Shown piece after piece: positions 5,354 through 6,611 of a DNA stretch of 6,611 nucleotides. The first letter of the stretch is position 1. Every line of letters begins with the position of its first letter. Source of the DNA: Pseudanabaena sp. CAN_BIN31. GTDB lineage: Bacteria; Cyanobacteriota; Cyanobacteriia; Pseudanabaenales; Pseudanabaenaceae. The notes beneath the pieces were generated by a model. The model had not been told where the DNA came from. It did not search any database and saw only the letters and a list, made by a program, of their open reading frames with translations. The stretch is taken from contig JAJAZG010000149.1 in NCBI GenBank assembly GCA_026785865.1, forward strand, positions 1 to 6,611. Reading direction: 5' to 3'. The position numbers and the translations under genes are program-made.

Positions 5354-5459
5354 CTTTTCTTTACAAATTTTCGTCACTCTGTATTTTTTGTGCTTTAACT
5401 TGATACACTTTTGATGTGTTTTATTCCTCTAGAAATAGATCCTGTCGGAATTTCTATAT

Positions 5460-5930
5460 TTATTTTTCGGATAATCGTTCATCCAAGGCGAAATGATTTA
5501 AAGCTTCAGTAAAATCTCGTACCCCTTTAAACTGTCGATATACTGAAGCAAATCGCACATAGGCGACTTCACTGACATCTTGTAAGTATTGCAGCACCAT
5601 TTCCCCGATTTCGACGCTGCTAACTTGGTGGCGATCGCGTCCTTGCAGTTGAGATTCGATTTCGTCGATGATTGTTTCTAGAGTTGTTTGCGAGACTCCT
5701 GTTTTTTCGCAAGCGCGGATCATGCCGCGCAAAAGTTTGGAGCGATCAAAAGACTCACTAGCGCCATCTCGTTTCAAAACTATGATTGTTACAAATTCGA
5801 TGCGTTCGTAGGTGGTGAAGCGACGCTGACAATTAAGACATTCCCGCCTGCGGCGAATACTACAGCCTGCCTCCGCCGAACGAGATTCTAAAACACGGCT
5901 ATCAGTATGCTGACAAAACGGGCAAAGCAT
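5460..5930 (-). CDS. nrdR: Transcriptional repressor NrdR
   Basis: NrdR is a zinc- and nucleotide-binding repressor that senses ATP/dATP and represses ribonucleotide reductase genes by binding NrdR boxes. The 156-residue protein starts MLCPFC, the family's usual N-terminus. The zinc ribbon uses Cys3, Cys6, Cys31 and Cys34 (CPFC and CLNC), with the typical RRRREC and RRFTTYERIE segments around it. The ATP-cone follows from about 49 to 139, with VLKRDGASESFDRSKLLRGM, then the HQVSSVEIGEMVLQYL segment and YVRFASVYRQF, and a short C-terminal tail. Length is standard. The frame can be read 15 codons further to ATG 5975, but that part lies in a perfect hairpin and is not part of the family. The Shine-Dalgarno is weak (GAG about 9 bases ahead). 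No ribonucleotide reductase gene is in the window. Confidence 0.96.
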   Translation of the reverse strand: MLCPFCQHTDSRVLESRSAEAGCSIRRRRECLNCQRRFTTYERIEFVTIIVLKRDGASESFDRSKLLRGMIRACEKTGVSQTTLETIIDEIESQLQGRDRHQVSSVEIGEMVLQYLQDVSEVAYVRFASVYRQFKGVRDFTEALNHFALDERLSEK

Positions 5931-5945
5931 GACGTATCTCAAAAT

Positions 5946-5988
5946 AGTTAACAGTAAGGTGATGCTTTGCATCACCTTACTGTTAACT
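5946..5988 (-). repeat. Perfect 20-bp hairpin F directly ahead of nrdR
   Basis: AGTTAACAGTAAGGTGATGC (5946-5965) pairs without mismatch with 5969-5988 around a 3-base loop (TTT on plus). Its base is 15 bases ahead of the nrdR ATG, so it forms most of the nrdR leader. If the GATAAT at 5993-5998 is the -10 box, the RNA would begin at or in this hairpin. The architecture matches hairpins D and G, although the stem sequence is unrelated. Confidence 0.65.
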
Positions 5989-5992
5989 GTAA

Positions 5993-5998
5993 ATTATC
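5993..5998 (-). promoter_or_regulatory. Candidate -10 box for nrdR
   Basis: GATAAT on minus lies just upstream of hairpin F and about 62 bases ahead of the nrdR ATG. There is no good -35 at the expected distance (TAAACC). It would start transcription near 5986, at the foot of the hairpin. Support is weak. Confidence 0.25.
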
Positions 5999-6016
5999 GT
6001 GGGTAATAATGGCGAG

Positions 6017-6040
6017 GTTTACAGCGCTTTGCGCTCAAAC
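6017..6040. repeat. Small hairpin AGCGC-TTT-GCGCT
   Basis: AGCGC (6023-6027) and GCGCT (6031-6035) flank a TTT loop, with GTTT/AAAC (6017-6020 and 6037-6040) pairing outside across a short bulge. It again has a 3-base loop and lies two bases from hairpin G, so the two may form one composite repeat. Confidence 0.4.
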
Positions 6041-6042
6041 TA

Positions 6043-6099
6043 GAACCAATAAACTTTTAAAAGGGTTGCTTCGCAACCCTTTTAAAAGTTTATTGGTTC
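6043..6099. repeat. Perfect 27-bp hairpin G between nrdR and the decarboxylase gene
   Basis: 6043-6069 pairs with 6073-6099 without any mismatch around a 3-base loop (TTC). It lies 27 bases after the decarboxylase stop codon (read on minus) and about 110 bases ahead of nrdR. Read on minus, the GC core GGTTGC/GCAACC is framed by AAAAG/CTTTT blocks but no U-run follows the foot, so it may act as a terminator of the decarboxylase gene by sheer stability, or be a mobile palindromic repeat. It is the longest uninterrupted hairpin of the window. Confidence 0.7.
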
Positions 6100-6126
6100 G
6101 TTTGATTGGAAATTGCTGTAAGTGCT

Positions 6127-6611
6127 TTATCGCGCATACGGATGTAAGACTACGGCTTTGAGGATGCGATCGCCTTTCCAAAGTGGCAGAGATAGCCATA
6201 ATTTACCTTCATCGATCCATTGTTGGCGCAAGACGGCATTACTAAGATTCGGGTCGCTAGATTTGAGACAGATAATATTTAAAGTTGGTTCGCAGACAAG
6301 TTCTAACTCTGGCGAAGCATCAACCCATTGCCGCAAATTGTCGGATAGATCGAGCGATCGCTCGACTAGATATCGACAACCCGAAATCCCCATCGCTTTT
6401 AGAGCCATCCACAATTTGAGGCTATCTGTCCGTCTTGTCCCTTGCAAATTGAGATTGCCAAAATTCAGAGCGCGATCGTCCATATATGGCAGTTCGCTAT
6501 CGAAACCATCAACTAAATGTTGCTTATCTTTGACGATTAGCATCGCACAGGTTCGTGCTACCCATAGCCATTTTTGGGGATTAAAGGTCATGGAGTCGGC
6601 AAGTTCACAAC
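6127..6611 (-). CDS. PLP-dependent group II amino-acid decarboxylase, C-terminal part (cut by right edge)
   Basis: The frame stays open to the right edge; the ATG at 6589-6591 is internal, because the codons before it read CELADS and join it as ADSMTFNPQKWLW. This is the PLP-lysine region of the decarboxylase family that includes tyrosine, DOPA, glutamate and diaminobutyrate decarboxylases; the lysine codon is 6571-6573. About 161 residues are visible. After the lysine come LPYMDDRALNFGNLNLQGTR with the usual TRR segment (TRRTDSLKLWMALKAMG), and the C-terminus LKAVVLHPYAR, which is typical for the family. The residue before the lysine is Gln, where most members have His. The substrate cannot be told from this part. 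The enzyme would release CO2 from an amino acid in the cytoplasm. It is the most upstream gene in a minus-strand run with nrdR, but hairpin G separates them. Confidence 0.88.
   Translation of the reverse strand, partial: CELADSMTFNPQKWLWVARTCAMLIVKDKQHLVDGFDSELPYMDDRALNFGNLNLQGTRRTDSLKLWMALKAMGISGCRYLVERSLDLSDNLRQWVDASPELELVCEPTLNIICLKSSDPNLSNAVLRQQWIDEGKLWLSLPLWKGDRILKAVVLHPYAR

Noticed and set aside
5405..5456. Terminator of nrdR (TAGAAAT/ATTTCTA and ACAC/GTGT stems)
   Set aside because: The stems are short (7 and 4 bp), AT-rich and have large loops; not enough to call a terminator.
5688..5891. Plus-strand open frame of 67 codons
   Set aside because: It is antisense to the conserved zinc ribbon and ATP-cone coding region of nrdR.
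5967..6161. Plus-strand open frame of 64 codons
   Set aside because: It spans two perfect hairpins and the end of the decarboxylase gene; the translation reflects palindromic DNA.
6127..6591. Decarboxylase taken as a complete short gene starting at ATG 6591
   Set aside because: The codons before the ATG continue the conserved PLP-lysine segment, so the ATG is internal and the gene is cut by the window edge.

Overview
The window looks like chromosomal DNA of a cyanobacterium. I count 18 copies of the octamer GCGATCGC (HIP1), all at or after position 677, and there is a small Arg/Lys-rich protein that I recognise as the cyanobacterial DUF3155 type. The many long intergenic hairpins remind me of Pseudanabaena-like genomes, but that genus guess is weak.

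Layout: the left edge (1-517, minus) is the N-terminal part of an IS4-family transposase cut by the window. A spacer without a gene follows, then a small acidic protein ending in an EF-hand-like Asp loop (790-1050, minus). Next come two surface-polysaccharide genes on the minus strand. The upstream one is a WecG/TagA/CpsF-family glycosyltransferase (2893-3657). The downstream one is a polyprenyl-phosphate sugar-1-phosphate transferase (1196-2656), which would start a lipid-linked glycan. They are separated by 236 bases filled with palindromes. Two plus-strand genes follow: a TPR protein (3876-4298) and a 67-residue protein of unknown function (4530-4733). Then, again on minus, come DUF3155 (4960-5268), nrdR (5460-5930) and the C-terminal part of a PLP-dependent group II decarboxylase that runs off the right edge (6127-6611).

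The two glycan genes plausibly act in successive steps: the transferase loads the first sugar onto undecaprenyl phosphate, and a WecG-type enzyme typically adds the second. The other genes appear to be independent units: regulation of ribonucleotide reductase (nrdR), amino-acid decarboxylation, and proteins of unknown role.

The most unusual content is non-coding. Nearly every spacer holds a long, perfect or near-perfect inverted repeat. Three are perfect stems of 16, 20 and 27 bp with 3-base loops. One is a perfect 44-bp palindrome nested in a second inverted repeat. Three others, near 1150, 2760 and 2867, share short exact blocks and look like members of one repeat family. Two of the hairpins lie only 9 and 15 bases ahead of the start codons of the WecG-type gene and nrdR. 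Several starts were moved from the longest ORF: the WecG-type gene, the TPR gene, nrdR, the small acidic protein, and DUF3155. For DUF3155, a promoter and a perfect Shine-Dalgarno point to a TTG start.
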